Below are positions 1 through 8,816 of a stretch of DNA of 64,000 nucleotides, in pieces. Numbering within the stretch: position 1 is the first letter of the stretch; each line of letters starts with the position of its first letter. This stretch comes from JAVBOW01 sp031549495 (lineage in GTDB: Bacteria > Bacteroidota > Bacteroidia > Bacteroidales > Rikenellaceae), in contig JAVBPS010000020.1 of assembly GCA_031549495.1 (NCBI GenBank), positions 1 through 64,000 of the forward strand, written 5' to 3'. The position numbers and the translations under genes were made by a program. The notes under the pieces were generated by a model, which made no database searches, was not told the origin of the DNA, and saw only the letters and a program-made list of their open reading frames with translations.

Positions 1-176
1 ACCTGCTGCGCTGGGGCCTCTACCTGGACGTGATGAACCAGACCGCGTCCGTAAGGATCCAGGGGACGAGCATGTCCATCTCCAAGGTGCGCCAGCCCCG
101 CAGCATCCTTTACGCCGTGCCCCTGAATGAGATCAATAACAACCGCCTGTTCGGGCCCAACAACAACGGATATTAA
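1..176 (+). CDS. SusD/RagB-like protein, C-terminal end (partial)
   Basis: Only the last 57 or so codons are present; the gene begins before the window. The tail reads YAVPLNEINNN followed by FGPNNNGY and TAA, which is the usual ending of SusD/RagB outer-membrane glycan-binding lipoproteins (they end in a PIP/PLNEINxN stretch and an N-rich GY terminus). It ends 13 bases before the next lipoprotein gene and so belongs to the same mannan locus. A SusC gene is expected just outside the window. In the known family this protein sits on the SusC transporter as a lid and delivers oligosaccharides. The family call rests only on the tail. Confidence 0.75.
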   Translation, partial: LLRWGLYLDVMNQTASVRIQGTSMSISKVRQPRSILYAVPLNEINNNRLFGPNNNGY

Positions 177-189
177 ACCCCTGTAAACC

Positions 190-1308
190 ATGAAAAAGAT
201 CTATTTATACCTGCTGTTGGCCCTGCCCGCCGTATGGACGGGTTGCAAGGACGACGATTACAGCTACGGCGACAAAGGCGCGCCCGAGGTAAGCGCGATC
301 ATCGACCCGGCGAATATGGTTGTCCTGGACGCAGTGACAGTAGGCCAGTTCGTCGAAGTGGCCGGGCAGAATATGCGTTCGGTCAACAAACTCACCATCA
401 ACGACACCGAAGTGGCCGTAAGCACGGTGACCAAACTGGAAACGGGCCTGTACTTCAAGATACCGCGCCTGCCCCGCTCGGAAAGCTACCTGATGACCAT
501 CGTGAACGATTTCGGCAGCACGCAGTATCCGCTCGAGATCGGCTTCCCGCCGTTCGCCCTGACGGGTATCTTCAACGAGTGGGCGCCCGCGGGTACCGAG
601 TTTCGCCTGCTGGGCGAGAGCATGGACCTGTATACCGTGGTGGGCGTTTCGAAGATCAAGTTCAATTCGGTCGAGGCTACCATTACCGCCGTGGGCGAGG
701 ACTTCGTTACGTGCACCGTACCGACCGGCGTGACCAATAAGGCGGTCGTGAAATTCGTTTCGACGGCGACGGGCGAGGTGACCTGCCCGGTTCGCTACCG
801 CGACGACACGTACATCATCGAGAACCTGGAAAATTCCGCGACCACGCGCTACCCGGCTTTCGTGGTGCCCAACGCCACCTATCCGGCGCCGCTCAACCCG
901 GCCCCCACCGAAGGCAACCAGTATTCGCGCATCGCGGGTGCGTCGGGCATCACCAACATGGTGGGCAACTACAACCTGACCATACCGGAATCGTATTTCA
1001 ACGCCGATGCGGATAACTACATGCTCAAATTCGAACTGTGCACCATCCGGCCCATCGCCTACCGCATCGCCATCTCGATCAACCAGGGTACCACCAACTA
1101 CCTGTTCGGCCCTTCGGCGGCGACTTCGGACCCGGCGCTTATGACTTCGACCGACGGGGTGTGGCAGACCTTCTCGATACCGATGACCTACTGGAAGGCC
1201 AAGACCGGCATCAAGAACCTGCGCGTCTATATCGGTTCGCAGCCCACCGGCGTGGTCTACGACTTCTGTCTGGACAACTTCCGCCTGCAACCCATCAACT
1301 GGCAGTAG
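190..1308 (+). CDS. Surface glycan-binding lipoprotein (IPT/TIG-type SGBP)
   Basis: A 372-aa protein starting with a lipoprotein signal (MKKIYLYLLLALPAV then TGC as lipobox, Cys about residue 19), followed by acidic residues DDD that favour surface export in Bacteroidota. The first two thirds look like tandem IPT/TIG beta-sandwich repeats (two blocks from about 35 to 205); the last third (about 210-372) resembles the glycan-binding module seen at the C-terminus of surface glycan-binding proteins encoded right after susD. Its place between susD and the esterase/mannanase genes suggests that it holds beta-mannan at the cell surface. The TAG stop directly abuts the GTG of the next gene. Substrate is inferred from context only. 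Confidence 0.8.
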   Translation: MKKIYLYLLLALPAVWTGCKDDDYSYGDKGAPEVSAIIDPANMVVLDAVTVGQFVEVAGQNMRSVNKLTINDTEVAVSTVTKLETGLYFKIPRLPRSESYLMTIVNDFGSTQYPLEIGFPPFALTGIFNEWAPAGTEFRLLGESMDLYTVVGVSKIKFNSVEATITAVGEDFVTCTVPTGVTNKAVVKFVSTATGEVTCPVRYRDDTYIIENLENSATTRYPAFVVPNATYPAPLNPAPTEGNQYSRIAGASGITNMVGNYNLTIPESYFNADADNYMLKFELCTIRPIAYRIAISINQGTTNYLFGPSAATSDPALMTSTDGVWQTFSIPMTYWKAKTGIKNLRVYIGSQPTGVVYDFCLDNFRLQPINWQ

Positions 1309-1977
1309 GTGAGGCGGCTGGCTCTTCTTCTGGCGGTGTGCCTGTGCCTGCAATTGCAGGCGCAGGACTCCGTCTATTTCCGCGCCTCGGAGTGGCGGCA
1401 GCAGTTGGAGGGGTATTACAAGGCCGATTCGGTGCAGTTCCCCGCACCGCACGCCGTGCTTTTCGTGGGCAGCTCGTCCATCCGGATGTGGAAAGACCTG
1501 CCGTCGTATTTCCCCGGCCATTACGTGCTGGGGCGCGGCTTCGGCGGGGCGTGGATGAGCGACGTGCTTTACCATATGGATCGCCTGGTGATCGGCTACC
1601 GCCCCTCGCAGGTGGTGCTCTATGCCGGCGAGAACGACCTGGCGAACGGGGTAAGCCCCGAACAGGTCGCAGGTGACGCGGCGTGTTTCCTGCGGTTGAT
1701 GGAGCTGCACCTGCCCGGCGTGCCGGTTTTGGTCGTTTCCGTGAAGCCCTCGCCCTCCAGCGCAAGGTTCCTCGATGCGCAACGCCGCACCAATGAACTG
1801 CTGGAAGAGTTGTGCCGCACGAAGGCCCATGTGCGTTTCATCGACATCGCCACCCCTATGCTCACCCCAGACGGAGGGTTTCGGGAAAACCTCTATCTTT
1901 CGGACCGTTTGCATATTACCCCCGAAGCCTACCGGTTATGGGCTTCGATCCTGGGGCCACACCTTATAAGTCAGTAG
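1309..1977 (+). CDS. SGNH/GDSL-family carbohydrate esterase, secreted
   Basis: A 222-aa protein with a GTG start directly after the previous stop codon, and a signal peptide (RRLALLLAVCLCLQLQAQ). SGNH hydrolase blocks are visible: GSSSIRMW around residue 54 (nucleophile Ser56 by alignment to the GDS position), GENDLANG near 108, and SDRLHI near 198 carrying the Asp/His pair of the catalytic triad. It is closely similar to the N-terminal half of the SGNH-GH26 fusion two genes downstream, so it is probably a paralogue. In a mannan locus the likely job is removal of O-acetyl groups from mannose residues. Substrate is inference. Confidence 0.85.
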   Translation: MRRLALLLAVCLCLQLQAQDSVYFRASEWRQQLEGYYKADSVQFPAPHAVLFVGSSSIRMWKDLPSYFPGHYVLGRGFGGAWMSDVLYHMDRLVIGYRPSQVVLYAGENDLANGVSPEQVAGDAACFLRLMELHLPGVPVLVVSVKPSPSSARFLDAQRRTNELLEELCRTKAHVRFIDIATPMLTPDGGFRENLYLSDRLHITPEAYRLWASILGPHLISQ

Positions 1978-1978
1978 A

Positions 1979-3268
1979 ATGAAGATACGCTCACTATTGT
2001 TTGCCTGCCTGCTGCTGGCCGCACTCGCGGCCACGGGACAACCCGTACAGCAACTCATCGAGGTACGCGTCGTCCCGGCCAAATGGGAAGTCCGCACCGG
2101 CGAGCGGGTACATTTCCAGATCGCCGTGATGCGCGACAGGCACGAGTTGCCGGGCGTCGAGGTCGAATACCGCCTCGGCCCTGAGAAAATGCCGCCCGTG
2201 ACCACCCAAAAGGTGGCGTACGGCGGTGGTGTGCTGAACATCGACGCCGGCAGCCTCGGCGAACCGGGCTTTCTGACCTGCGAGGCCACTGTTTCAGTCG
2301 GCGGCAAGAGCTACACCGGCGTGGCCAACGTCGGGGTGGATCCCGCCAGAATAAAAGCCGTGGCCGTGATGCCCGACGATTTCGGCAAATTCTGGGAGGG
2401 CGAGAAAGCCAAATTGCGCTCCCTGCCGCTGGATGCCCGGATGACGCTGCTGCCCGAACGCTGCACCTCCCGCGCGGACGTCTACCACGTCAGCTTTCGG
2501 AACAACAGCAACGCCTCGCGCATCTACGGCATCCTTTCCGTGCCGCGCGGGGAGGGCAAATACCCGGCCATCCTCAATGTCCCCGGCGCGGGCGTAAAGC
2601 CCTACCAGGGCGACACGTACCTGGCCGACGATGGCTTCATCTCCCTGACCATAGGCATACACGGAGTGCCCGTGACCCAGGACAAAGAGGTTTACGACGC
2701 GCTCGCGGCCGCGGCCCTCGACCGTTACTGGCTGCAGTTCCTCGATGACCGCGACCGATATTACTACAAGCGGGTCTACCTGGGATTGGTGCGCGCCATA
2801 GATTTCATATTCACCCTGCCGCAATTCGACGGCCGCTCGCTGGCCGTCAGCGGAGGCAGCCAGGGCGGCGCACTGGCGGTGGTCGCGGCCGGGCTCGATG
2901 CACGCGTGAGTTGCTACACCTCGTTCTACCCGGCCCTGTGCGAACTGACCGGCTACCTGCACGGCCGCGCGGGGGGATGGCCCGCCATGTTCCGCGGCGA
3001 AGATCCCAAAGGGCAGGGAGTGGCCGCTAAGGCGGCCGTGAGCGCCTACTACGACGTGGTCAATTTCGCGCGCACGGTCACCGTCCCCGGTTACTTCTCC
3101 TGGGGCTATAACGACCAGGTATGCCCGCCCACCTCGATGTACGCGGCCTATAACGCGGTCATCGCGCCCAAAGAGCTGAAAGTATTTCCCGAGACGGCGC
3201 ACTGGAACTACCCGGAACAGTGGGAAGCCAAACAGGCCTTCATAAAACGTATGTTACTCGAAAAATAG
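1979..3268 (+). CDS. Acetylxylan-esterase-like (AXE1/CE7) hydrolase, secreted
   Basis: A 429-aa protein with signal peptide (MKIRSLLFACLLLAALAATG). Residues about 25-120 form an N-terminal Ig-like domain, and about 130-429 an alpha/beta-hydrolase of the acetylxylan esterase / cephalosporin-C deacetylase type. The nucleophile motif SGGSQGG places Ser294; NDQVCPPTS provides the acid Asp379 and ETAHWN the His408, so the triad looks complete. It starts one base after the stop of the preceding esterase, indicating translational coupling. Alongside two SGNH esterase domains it points to a heavily acetylated substrate such as acetylated galactoglucomannan. The exact position deacetylated cannot be read from sequence. 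Confidence 0.88.
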   Translation: MKIRSLLFACLLLAALAATGQPVQQLIEVRVVPAKWEVRTGERVHFQIAVMRDRHELPGVEVEYRLGPEKMPPVTTQKVAYGGGVLNIDAGSLGEPGFLTCEATVSVGGKSYTGVANVGVDPARIKAVAVMPDDFGKFWEGEKAKLRSLPLDARMTLLPERCTSRADVYHVSFRNNSNASRIYGILSVPRGEGKYPAILNVPGAGVKPYQGDTYLADDGFISLTIGIHGVPVTQDKEVYDALAAAALDRYWLQFLDDRDRYYYKRVYLGLVRAIDFIFTLPQFDGRSLAVSGGSQGGALAVVAAGLDARVSCYTSFYPALCELTGYLHGRAGGWPAMFRGEDPKGQGVAAKAAVSAYYDVVNFARTVTVPGYFSWGYNDQVCPPTSMYAAYNAVIAPKELKVFPETAHWNYPEQWEAKQAFIKRMLLEK

Positions 3269-3275
3269 TCCGAAA

Positions 3276-4985
3276 ATGCGACTTACACGTATATTATTGC
3301 CGTGCCTGCTTCTACTGTGCCTGCATGGCGCGGGACAGAACCCCCGCGAGGCCATGTGGATGCCCGAGATCGCGGCCTACATGCAAAAAGACAGCGCCGC
3401 GCCGCCCGCGAAGGGAGCGATCCTGTTCACCGGCAGCTCGTCGATCCGCATGTGGAAGGGGCTGGCGGATTATTTTCCCGGCTACCAGATCGTCCAGCGC
3501 GGTGTGGGCGGCAGCCATCTGGAAGATATTATCTATTTCGCCGAGAAGATCGTATTCCCCTACAGCCCGCGCCAGATCGTGCTTTACGAAGGCGACAACG
3601 ACCTGAAGGACGGCTTTTCGCCCGAGCGCTTCATGGACGATGTGAAAACGTTCGTCAGGTTGGTGCAGATCCGCCAGCCGGGTACGAGCATCGTATTGCT
3701 CTCCGTAAAGCCCTCGCCCGCCCGGGACCACCTGCAGCAGGCGTACATGCAGGCCAACCGGCTGATGGCGGCTTACGCGGCCTCGCAACCCGGCGTGACG
3801 TTCGTCGACACCACCCCGTCGGTCATAGGGCCGGACGGCCAGTACATCGAAAGCCATTTTATGTCCGACAAACTGCACATCAACGAGAAAGCGTATAAAC
3901 AATGGGCCGAAATGCTCCGCCCGCATCTTATTCCTGAAATGGTCGACCGGCAAGCCACCGCACCCACGCGCGCCCTGTACCGTAACCTTAAAACGATCGG
4001 CAAGAAGGGCACCATGTTCGGCCATCAGGACGCCACCGCCTACGGCATCGGCTGGAAATACGAGCCCGGCCGCAGCGACGTACACTCGGTATGCGGCGAT
4101 TACCCGGCCGTATGCGGCTGGGAGATCGGCGGCATAGAGCTTGGGGTCGCAAGCAGCCTGGATTCGGTGCGCTTCGATGTGATACGCCGCCTGATCGGGG
4201 AGTGCCATGCCCGCGGCGGGGTCAACACCATCAGCTGGCACGCGCGCAATCCCCTGACCGGGGGCGACACGTGGGACGTGAAGGGCGGCGGCAACGCCGT
4301 GGCCACGATCCTGCCCGGCGGCGCGAACCACACCCTTTTCACCGGGTGGCTCGACCGTGTGGCCGCCTTCCTGGGCTCGCTCAAGGACACCCATGGCGCA
4401 CCCATCCCGGTGATTTTCCGCCCCTTCCACGAACATACCGGAAGCTGGTTCTGGTGGGGACGCGATCTGTGCACGACCGGACAATACACCCAGCTTTGGC
4501 AATTCACCGTGGGCTACCTGCGCGATGTGAAAGGGTTGCACAACCTGGTATACAGCTACTCGCCCGACCGTGTGGCCGACCAGGGGGAATACCTGGAGCG
4601 CTATCCGGGCGACGCGTGGGTCGACCTGCTCGGCCTGGACCTTTACCAGTTCAAGGCGAGCGGGGTGGGCGAGTACCGCAAATGCATGCGCTCTTCGCTC
4701 GACGTGCTGAGCGCCATTGCCGCCGAGCGGGACAAACCCTTCGCCGTGACGGAGACGGGCCTGGAATGCATCCCGACGAAGAATTGGTTCACCGGTGTGC
4801 TCGCACCCCTGATCGAGCCTTACGCCCCCGCTTACGTACTGCTGTGGCGCAACGCCTACGAACGCAAGAACCACTATTACGCCCCATATCCGGGACACCC
4901 TTCGTGCCCCGATTTCATCAAATACAAACTCTCGGGGCGGGTACTTTTCAATGCCGCCCTTCCCGATATGTACAAGACAGAATAA
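3276..4985 (+). CDS. Bifunctional SGNH esterase / GH26 endo-beta-1,4-mannanase
   Basis: A 569-aa secreted protein (signal peptide about residues 1-20, ending CLHGAGQ). Residues about 25-220 are an SGNH esterase with GSSSIRMW (Ser near 55), GDNDLKDG and SDKLHI (Asp198, His201). Residues about 225-569 are glycoside hydrolase family 26: FGHQDATAYG opens the domain, FRPFHEHTGSWFWWG carries the acid/base Glu386, and VTETGLE the nucleophile Glu493. GH26 cleaves internal beta-1,4-mannosidic bonds, typically releasing mannobiose. Fusing an esterase to the mannanase would let one polypeptide deacetylate and cut. The following phosphorylase and epimerase genes handle mannobiose, which supports the GH26 substrate call. 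Confidence 0.92.
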   Translation: MRLTRILLPCLLLLCLHGAGQNPREAMWMPEIAAYMQKDSAAPPAKGAILFTGSSSIRMWKGLADYFPGYQIVQRGVGGSHLEDIIYFAEKIVFPYSPRQIVLYEGDNDLKDGFSPERFMDDVKTFVRLVQIRQPGTSIVLLSVKPSPARDHLQQAYMQANRLMAAYAASQPGVTFVDTTPSVIGPDGQYIESHFMSDKLHINEKAYKQWAEMLRPHLIPEMVDRQATAPTRALYRNLKTIGKKGTMFGHQDATAYGIGWKYEPGRSDVHSVCGDYPAVCGWEIGGIELGVASSLDSVRFDVIRRLIGECHARGGVNTISWHARNPLTGGDTWDVKGGGNAVATILPGGANHTLFTGWLDRVAAFLGSLKDTHGAPIPVIFRPFHEHTGSWFWWGRDLCTTGQYTQLWQFTVGYLRDVKGLHNLVYSYSPDRVADQGEYLERYPGDAWVDLLGLDLYQFKASGVGEYRKCMRSSLDVLSAIAAERDKPFAVTETGLECIPTKNWFTGVLAPLIEPYAPAYVLLWRNAYERKNHYYAPYPGHPSCPDFIKYKLSGRVLFNAALPDMYKTE

Positions 4986-5014
4986 CTCCTCACACCCTCT
5001 CACAACTCCCAACC

Positions 5015-6193
5015 ATGAAATTTCAGGATATCAAAGATATCACAGCGCGCCACGAAGCGCTGCTGTCCCTGCCCAACGCCCCGCTCGAAAGCGACAACGG
5101 CGTTTACCTGCGCTACCGCAACCCTATACTGACCGCCGCCCACGCCCCGCTCGCATGGCGTTACGACCTGGACCCGGCGACCAACTCCTTTTTGATGGAA
5201 CGCATCGGCGTGAACGCCGTAATGAACTCGGGGGCCATTAAAGTCAACGGCAAATACGCGGTCATGGCCCGCGTCGAAGGCGCCGACCGCAAGTCGTTCT
5301 TCGCCGTGGCCGAGAGCCCGAACGGTGTGGACAACTTCCGCTTCAGGGAATATCCCGTCACCATGCCGCAGACCGGTGATCCGGACATCAACGTCTACGA
5401 CATGCGTCTGACGGCGCACGAGGACGGCTGGATATACGGCATCTTCTGCGTGGAACGCAAAGACCCCGCCGCCCCCGCGGGCGACCTCTCGTCGGCCGTG
5501 GCGGCGGCCGGTATCGCCCGCACCCGCGACCTGGACAACTGGGAGCGCCTGCCCGACCTGGTATCGCGCAGCCAGCAACGCAACGTGGTGTTGCATCCCG
5601 AATTCGTCGACGGCAAATACGCCCTCTACACCCGCCCGCAGGACGGTTTCATCGACACCGGCAACGGCGGCGGCATCGGCTGGGCGCTGGTCGACGACAT
5701 CGCCGGGGCCAGCATCGGCGAAGAGACCATCATCAACCACCGCCGCTACCACACCATCAAGGAGGCTAAGAACGGCGAGGGGCCGCACCCCATCAAAACC
5801 CCCCGGGGATGGTTGCACCTAGCCCACGGCGTGCGCAACTGCGCGGCCGGGCTACGCTATGTGCTCTACCTGTATGTGACCGACCTGGAGCGTCCCTGGG
5901 AGCTGATCGCCGAACCTGCGGGTTACTTCATGGCCCCGGAAGGGGGCGAGCGCGTGGGTGACGTGTCGAATGTGCTCTTCTCGAACGGTTGGATCGCCGA
6001 CGACGACGGGACGGTTTACATCTACTACGCCTCGTCCGACACGCGGATGCACGTGGCCACGTCGACCGTAGACCGTCTGCTGGACTACTGTTTCAACACC
6101 CCGGCCGACGGACTGAGCACCTCGGCCTCGGTGGAGAACATCAAAAAACTGATCGATAAAAACAAAAAGGCCGGATACGGCGCCTGGAGATGA
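5015..6193 (+). CDS. GH130 4-O-beta-mannosyl-glucose phosphorylase
   Basis: A 392-aa cytoplasmic protein without signal peptide. The start ATG at 5015 gives MKFQDIKDITARHEALL, the usual N-terminus of GH130 subfamily 1; the reading frame stays open far upstream inside the mannanase gene but that part is not GH130. Typical features include RYRNPILTAAHAP, a Asp-rich GDPDINVYDMRL segment near the catalytic region, and HLAHGVR. The family enzyme phosphorolyses mannosyl-beta-1,4-glucose to mannose 1-phosphate and glucose. This fits the epimerase two genes downstream, which makes that disaccharide from mannobiose. It overlaps the transporter gene by 4 bases. Alternative: a GH130 acting on mannan oligosaccharides directly. 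Confidence 0.9.
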   Translation: MKFQDIKDITARHEALLSLPNAPLESDNGVYLRYRNPILTAAHAPLAWRYDLDPATNSFLMERIGVNAVMNSGAIKVNGKYAVMARVEGADRKSFFAVAESPNGVDNFRFREYPVTMPQTGDPDINVYDMRLTAHEDGWIYGIFCVERKDPAAPAGDLSSAVAAAGIARTRDLDNWERLPDLVSRSQQRNVVLHPEFVDGKYALYTRPQDGFIDTGNGGGIGWALVDDIAGASIGEETIINHRRYHTIKEAKNGEGPHPIKTPRGWLHLAHGVRNCAAGLRYVLYLYVTDLERPWELIAEPAGYFMAPEGGERVGDVSNVLFSNGWIADDDGTVYIYYASSDTRMHVATSTVDRLLDYCFNTPADGLSTSASVENIKKLIDKNKKAGYGAWR

Positions 6194-7608
6194 TAAAACT
6201 GCGCGAAAAGATCGGCTATGGCTTCGGCGACATGGCCAGCAGTATGTTCTGGAAGATATTCGGGATGTACCTGCTGTTCTTCTATACCAAGGTGTTCGGA
6301 CTCTCGCCCGCGGCGGCGGGGACCATGTTCCTCGTCACGCGCATCTGGGACGCGCTCATAGACCCCGTGATGGGCATGGTCGCGGACCGCACCACCTCGC
6401 GGTGGGGTAAATACCGCCCTTACATCCTCTGGGGCGCCGTCCCGTTCGCGGTGATCGGGGTGCTCACGTTCGTAGTGCCCTCTTTGGGGCCCGACGGCAA
6501 ACTGGTCTACGCCTACGTGACCTACACGCTGATGATGATGGTCTACTCGGTGGTCAACGTGCCCTACGCGTCGCTGCTGGGGGTGATGTCGCCCGAGGTG
6601 AAGGAGCGCAACACGCTCTCCTCCTACCGCATGTTCTTCGCCTTCGCGGGCAGCCTGCTCACCTTTATGATCTTCCAGCCGCTGGTGGACTTTTTCTCCA
6701 CCGTATTCGGCGGCGGGGCTCCCGTGGAAGGCGGGGGCATCAGCACCTCGCCGGTGGGGTGGACGTGCGGGGTGGCGGTCGTTTCGCTGATCTGCGTGGC
6801 GTTGTTCTGGCTTTGCTTCCGCTGGACGAAGGAGCGGGTGACCGCTATCGACGCCGGGCAGGATAACGCCTCGGTATGGCAGGACCTTAAAAAACTGGCG
6901 CGCAACGCCCCGTGGTGGATCCTGCTGGCCGGGGGCGTGGCGGCGCTGTTGTTCAACGCCGTGCGCGATTCGGTGGCGATATTCTATTTCGTGGATTACG
7001 TGAAGACCGGGCAAACCACCACGGTGATGGGCTGGACCGTCGGCACGCTCTATCTGCTCACCGGACAGGGGGCCAACATGCTCGGCGTGGCGCTGGCTGC
7101 ACCCGTATCCAACCGCATAGGCAAGAAGAATACCTACATAGGGGCCATGGTCATCGCGGGTGTACTGAGTTGCCTGTTCTTCAGGCTCGGGGCGGGACAG
7201 GTGGCGCTGATCTTCATCTTCCAATTCCTGATCTCGGTATGTGCCGGCAGTATCTTCCCGATGCTGTGGAGTATGTACGCCGACATCGTCGATTACCAGG
7301 AACTCAAGACCGGCCGCCGGGCTACAGGGCTGATATTCTCCTCCTCGTCCATGTCCCAGAAGATGGGTTGGGCGCTCGGGGGCGCGCTGACCGGTTGGCT
7401 GTTGACCCTGTTCGGTTACGACCAGGCCGCCGCCGTGCAGAGCTCCTCGGCCATAGACGGTGTGAGGCTGATGATGAGCTGGATACCGGCCATCGGATGC
7501 GCCATCTCGGTCGTGGTGCTGCTGTTCTACCCGCTTTCCGAAAAACGCATGGAACGCATCACCGCCGAGCTGAACGAAAAACGGGCTTCACATGCACCCG
7601 ACGCCTGA
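6190..7608 (+). CDS. GPH-family sugar:cation symporter (mannobiose uptake)
   Basis: A 472-aa inner-membrane protein of the glycoside-pentoside-hexuronide:cation symporter family within the MFS fold. Signature at the N-terminus is EKIGYGFGDMASSMFW, then TRIWDALIDPVMGMVADRT, as in MelB/XylP-type carriers; about twelve hydrophobic segments follow. Its start overlaps the phosphorylase stop by 4 bases and its end overlaps the epimerase gene, so it is inside the operon. Known mannan operons of Bacteroides carry a transporter at this position together with GH26, epimerase and GH130. Mannobiose as the cargo is inferred from neighbours, and the coupling ion cannot be determined. Confidence 0.88.
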   Translation: MIKLREKIGYGFGDMASSMFWKIFGMYLLFFYTKVFGLSPAAAGTMFLVTRIWDALIDPVMGMVADRTTSRWGKYRPYILWGAVPFAVIGVLTFVVPSLGPDGKLVYAYVTYTLMMMVYSVVNVPYASLLGVMSPEVKERNTLSSYRMFFAFAGSLLTFMIFQPLVDFFSTVFGGGAPVEGGGISTSPVGWTCGVAVVSLICVALFWLCFRWTKERVTAIDAGQDNASVWQDLKKLARNAPWWILLAGGVAALLFNAVRDSVAIFYFVDYVKTGQTTTVMGWTVGTLYLLTGQGANMLGVALAAPVSNRIGKKNTYIGAMVIAGVLSCLFFRLGAGQVALIFIFQFLISVCAGSIFPMLWSMYADIVDYQELKTGRRATGLIFSSSSMSQKMGWALGGALTGWLLTLFGYDQAAAVQSSSAIDGVRLMMSWIPAIGCAISVVVLLFYPLSEKRMERITAELNEKRASHAPDA

Positions 7609-8791
7609 TATGAGCGCGCTGGCCCGCCGCGTTGAGGCCATGTTGCACGACAACATCCTTTCCTTTTGGATGCGGATGGCCGACCCCGTGCGCGGCGGTT
7701 TTTACGGCCGGATGACCGGCCAGGGGGAACTCGTCCCCGACGCACCGCGCGGCGGGGTCCTTAACGCCCGCATCCTGTGGACCTTCTCGGCCGCGTACCG
7801 CACGACCGGCCGAGCTGAGTACCTCGCGATGGCGACCCGGGCGAAGGATTACCTCGTGGCTCATTTCACGGACGACCGGTACGGCGGCATCTATTGGGCC
7901 GTGGACGCCGATGGCCGCCCGCTCGACTCCAAAAAGCAGTTTTACGCCCTCGGGTTCGCGCTCTACGGCTTGAGCGAGCATTACCGGGCCACGGGCGAGA
8001 AGGATTCGCTGGAAAGGGCCATCGCCTTGTTCGAGGCTATCGAAAGCCACAGCCGCGATCCGTTGAACGGCGGTTACCGTGAGGCATGCGCGCGCGACTG
8101 GTCGCCGTTGGACGACGTACGCCTGAGCGATAAGGACGCCAACGAGCCCAAAACGATGAACACCCACCTGCATATCCTGGAGCCCTACACGAACCTCTAC
8201 CGCGTATGGCCCGACAAACGGTTGGAAAACAGCCTGCGGGAACTGGCCGGGATATTCCTTGAGCGGATCTACCGCCCCTCGACGGGCCACCTGGGTCTGT
8301 TCTTCGACGATGGCTGGCGGGAGCGCGGCGGCGACGTCTCGTTCGGCCACGATATCGAGGCGGCATGGCTGCTGCTGGAAGCCACTGACGCATTGGGCGA
8401 TCGGGAGCTTCAGGCCCGCGCCATTCCCGTGATCCGCCACATCGCCCGGGCCGCGGCGGAAGGGTTGCAACCCGACGGGTCGATGATCTACGAGCGGCAC
8501 GCCGACGGCCGCACGGACACCCAGCGCCATTGGTGGGTGCAGGCCGAAGCGGTCGCCGGGTATATGCATATGTACGCCCGCTTCGGTGGGGGCGACGACC
8601 TGCAAAGGGCGCTAAGCTGCCTGGAATATATCGAAACCCGCCTTGTCGACCGCGCGGGCGGTGAATGGTGGTGGGGTATCGCGGGCGACGGCACGATCAA
8701 CGACGCCGACGACAAGGCGGGCTTCTGGAAATGCCCTTACCACAACGGGCGTATGTGTATGGAGATCATCTCCCTGGCCGCACAGATGTAA
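7592..8791 (+). CDS. Cellobiose 2-epimerase (AGE superfamily)
   Basis: A 399-aa (alpha/alpha)6-barrel protein of the N-acylglucosamine 2-epimerase superfamily. Conserved catalytic-type histidines are seen in NTHLHILEPYTNLYR, SFGHDIEAAWLL and CPYHNGRM, the pattern of cellobiose 2-epimerases rather than RnBP-type enzymes. It converts beta-1,4-mannobiose to mannosylglucose, the substrate of the GH130 enzyme encoded just upstream. The gene overlaps the end of the transporter gene by 17 bases if the ATG at 7592 is used; ATG at 7610 (MSALARR) is an equally plausible start. Last gene of the mannan locus; its stop lies 25 bases from the convergent gltD stop. Confidence 0.88.
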   Translation: MHPTPDMSALARRVEAMLHDNILSFWMRMADPVRGGFYGRMTGQGELVPDAPRGGVLNARILWTFSAAYRTTGRAEYLAMATRAKDYLVAHFTDDRYGGIYWAVDADGRPLDSKKQFYALGFALYGLSEHYRATGEKDSLERAIALFEAIESHSRDPLNGGYREACARDWSPLDDVRLSDKDANEPKTMNTHLHILEPYTNLYRVWPDKRLENSLRELAGIFLERIYRPSTGHLGLFFDDGWRERGGDVSFGHDIEAAWLLLEATDALGDRELQARAIPVIRHIARAAAEGLQPDGSMIYERHADGRTDTQRHWWVQAEAVAGYMHMYARFGGGDDLQRALSCLEYIETRLVDRAGGEWWWGIAGDGTINDADDKAGFWKCPYHNGRMCMEIISLAAQM

Positions 8792-8816
8792 GACTGAACC
8801 GCCCTACGGGTGTGAT

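Noticed and set aside
205..1914. Long antisense reading frame opposite the SGBP and SGNH genes
   Set aside because: Composition is rich in Arg/His/Gly with no domain, a shadow of high-GC codons of the real plus-strand genes.
3312..5012. 566-codon antisense frame opposite the SGNH-GH26 gene
   Set aside because: The plus strand encodes recognisable catalytic motifs along the full length; the antisense product has no motif or signal.
8792..8816. Terminator between the mannan operon and gltD
   Set aside because: The 25-base convergent gap has no clear inverted repeat with a T tract.
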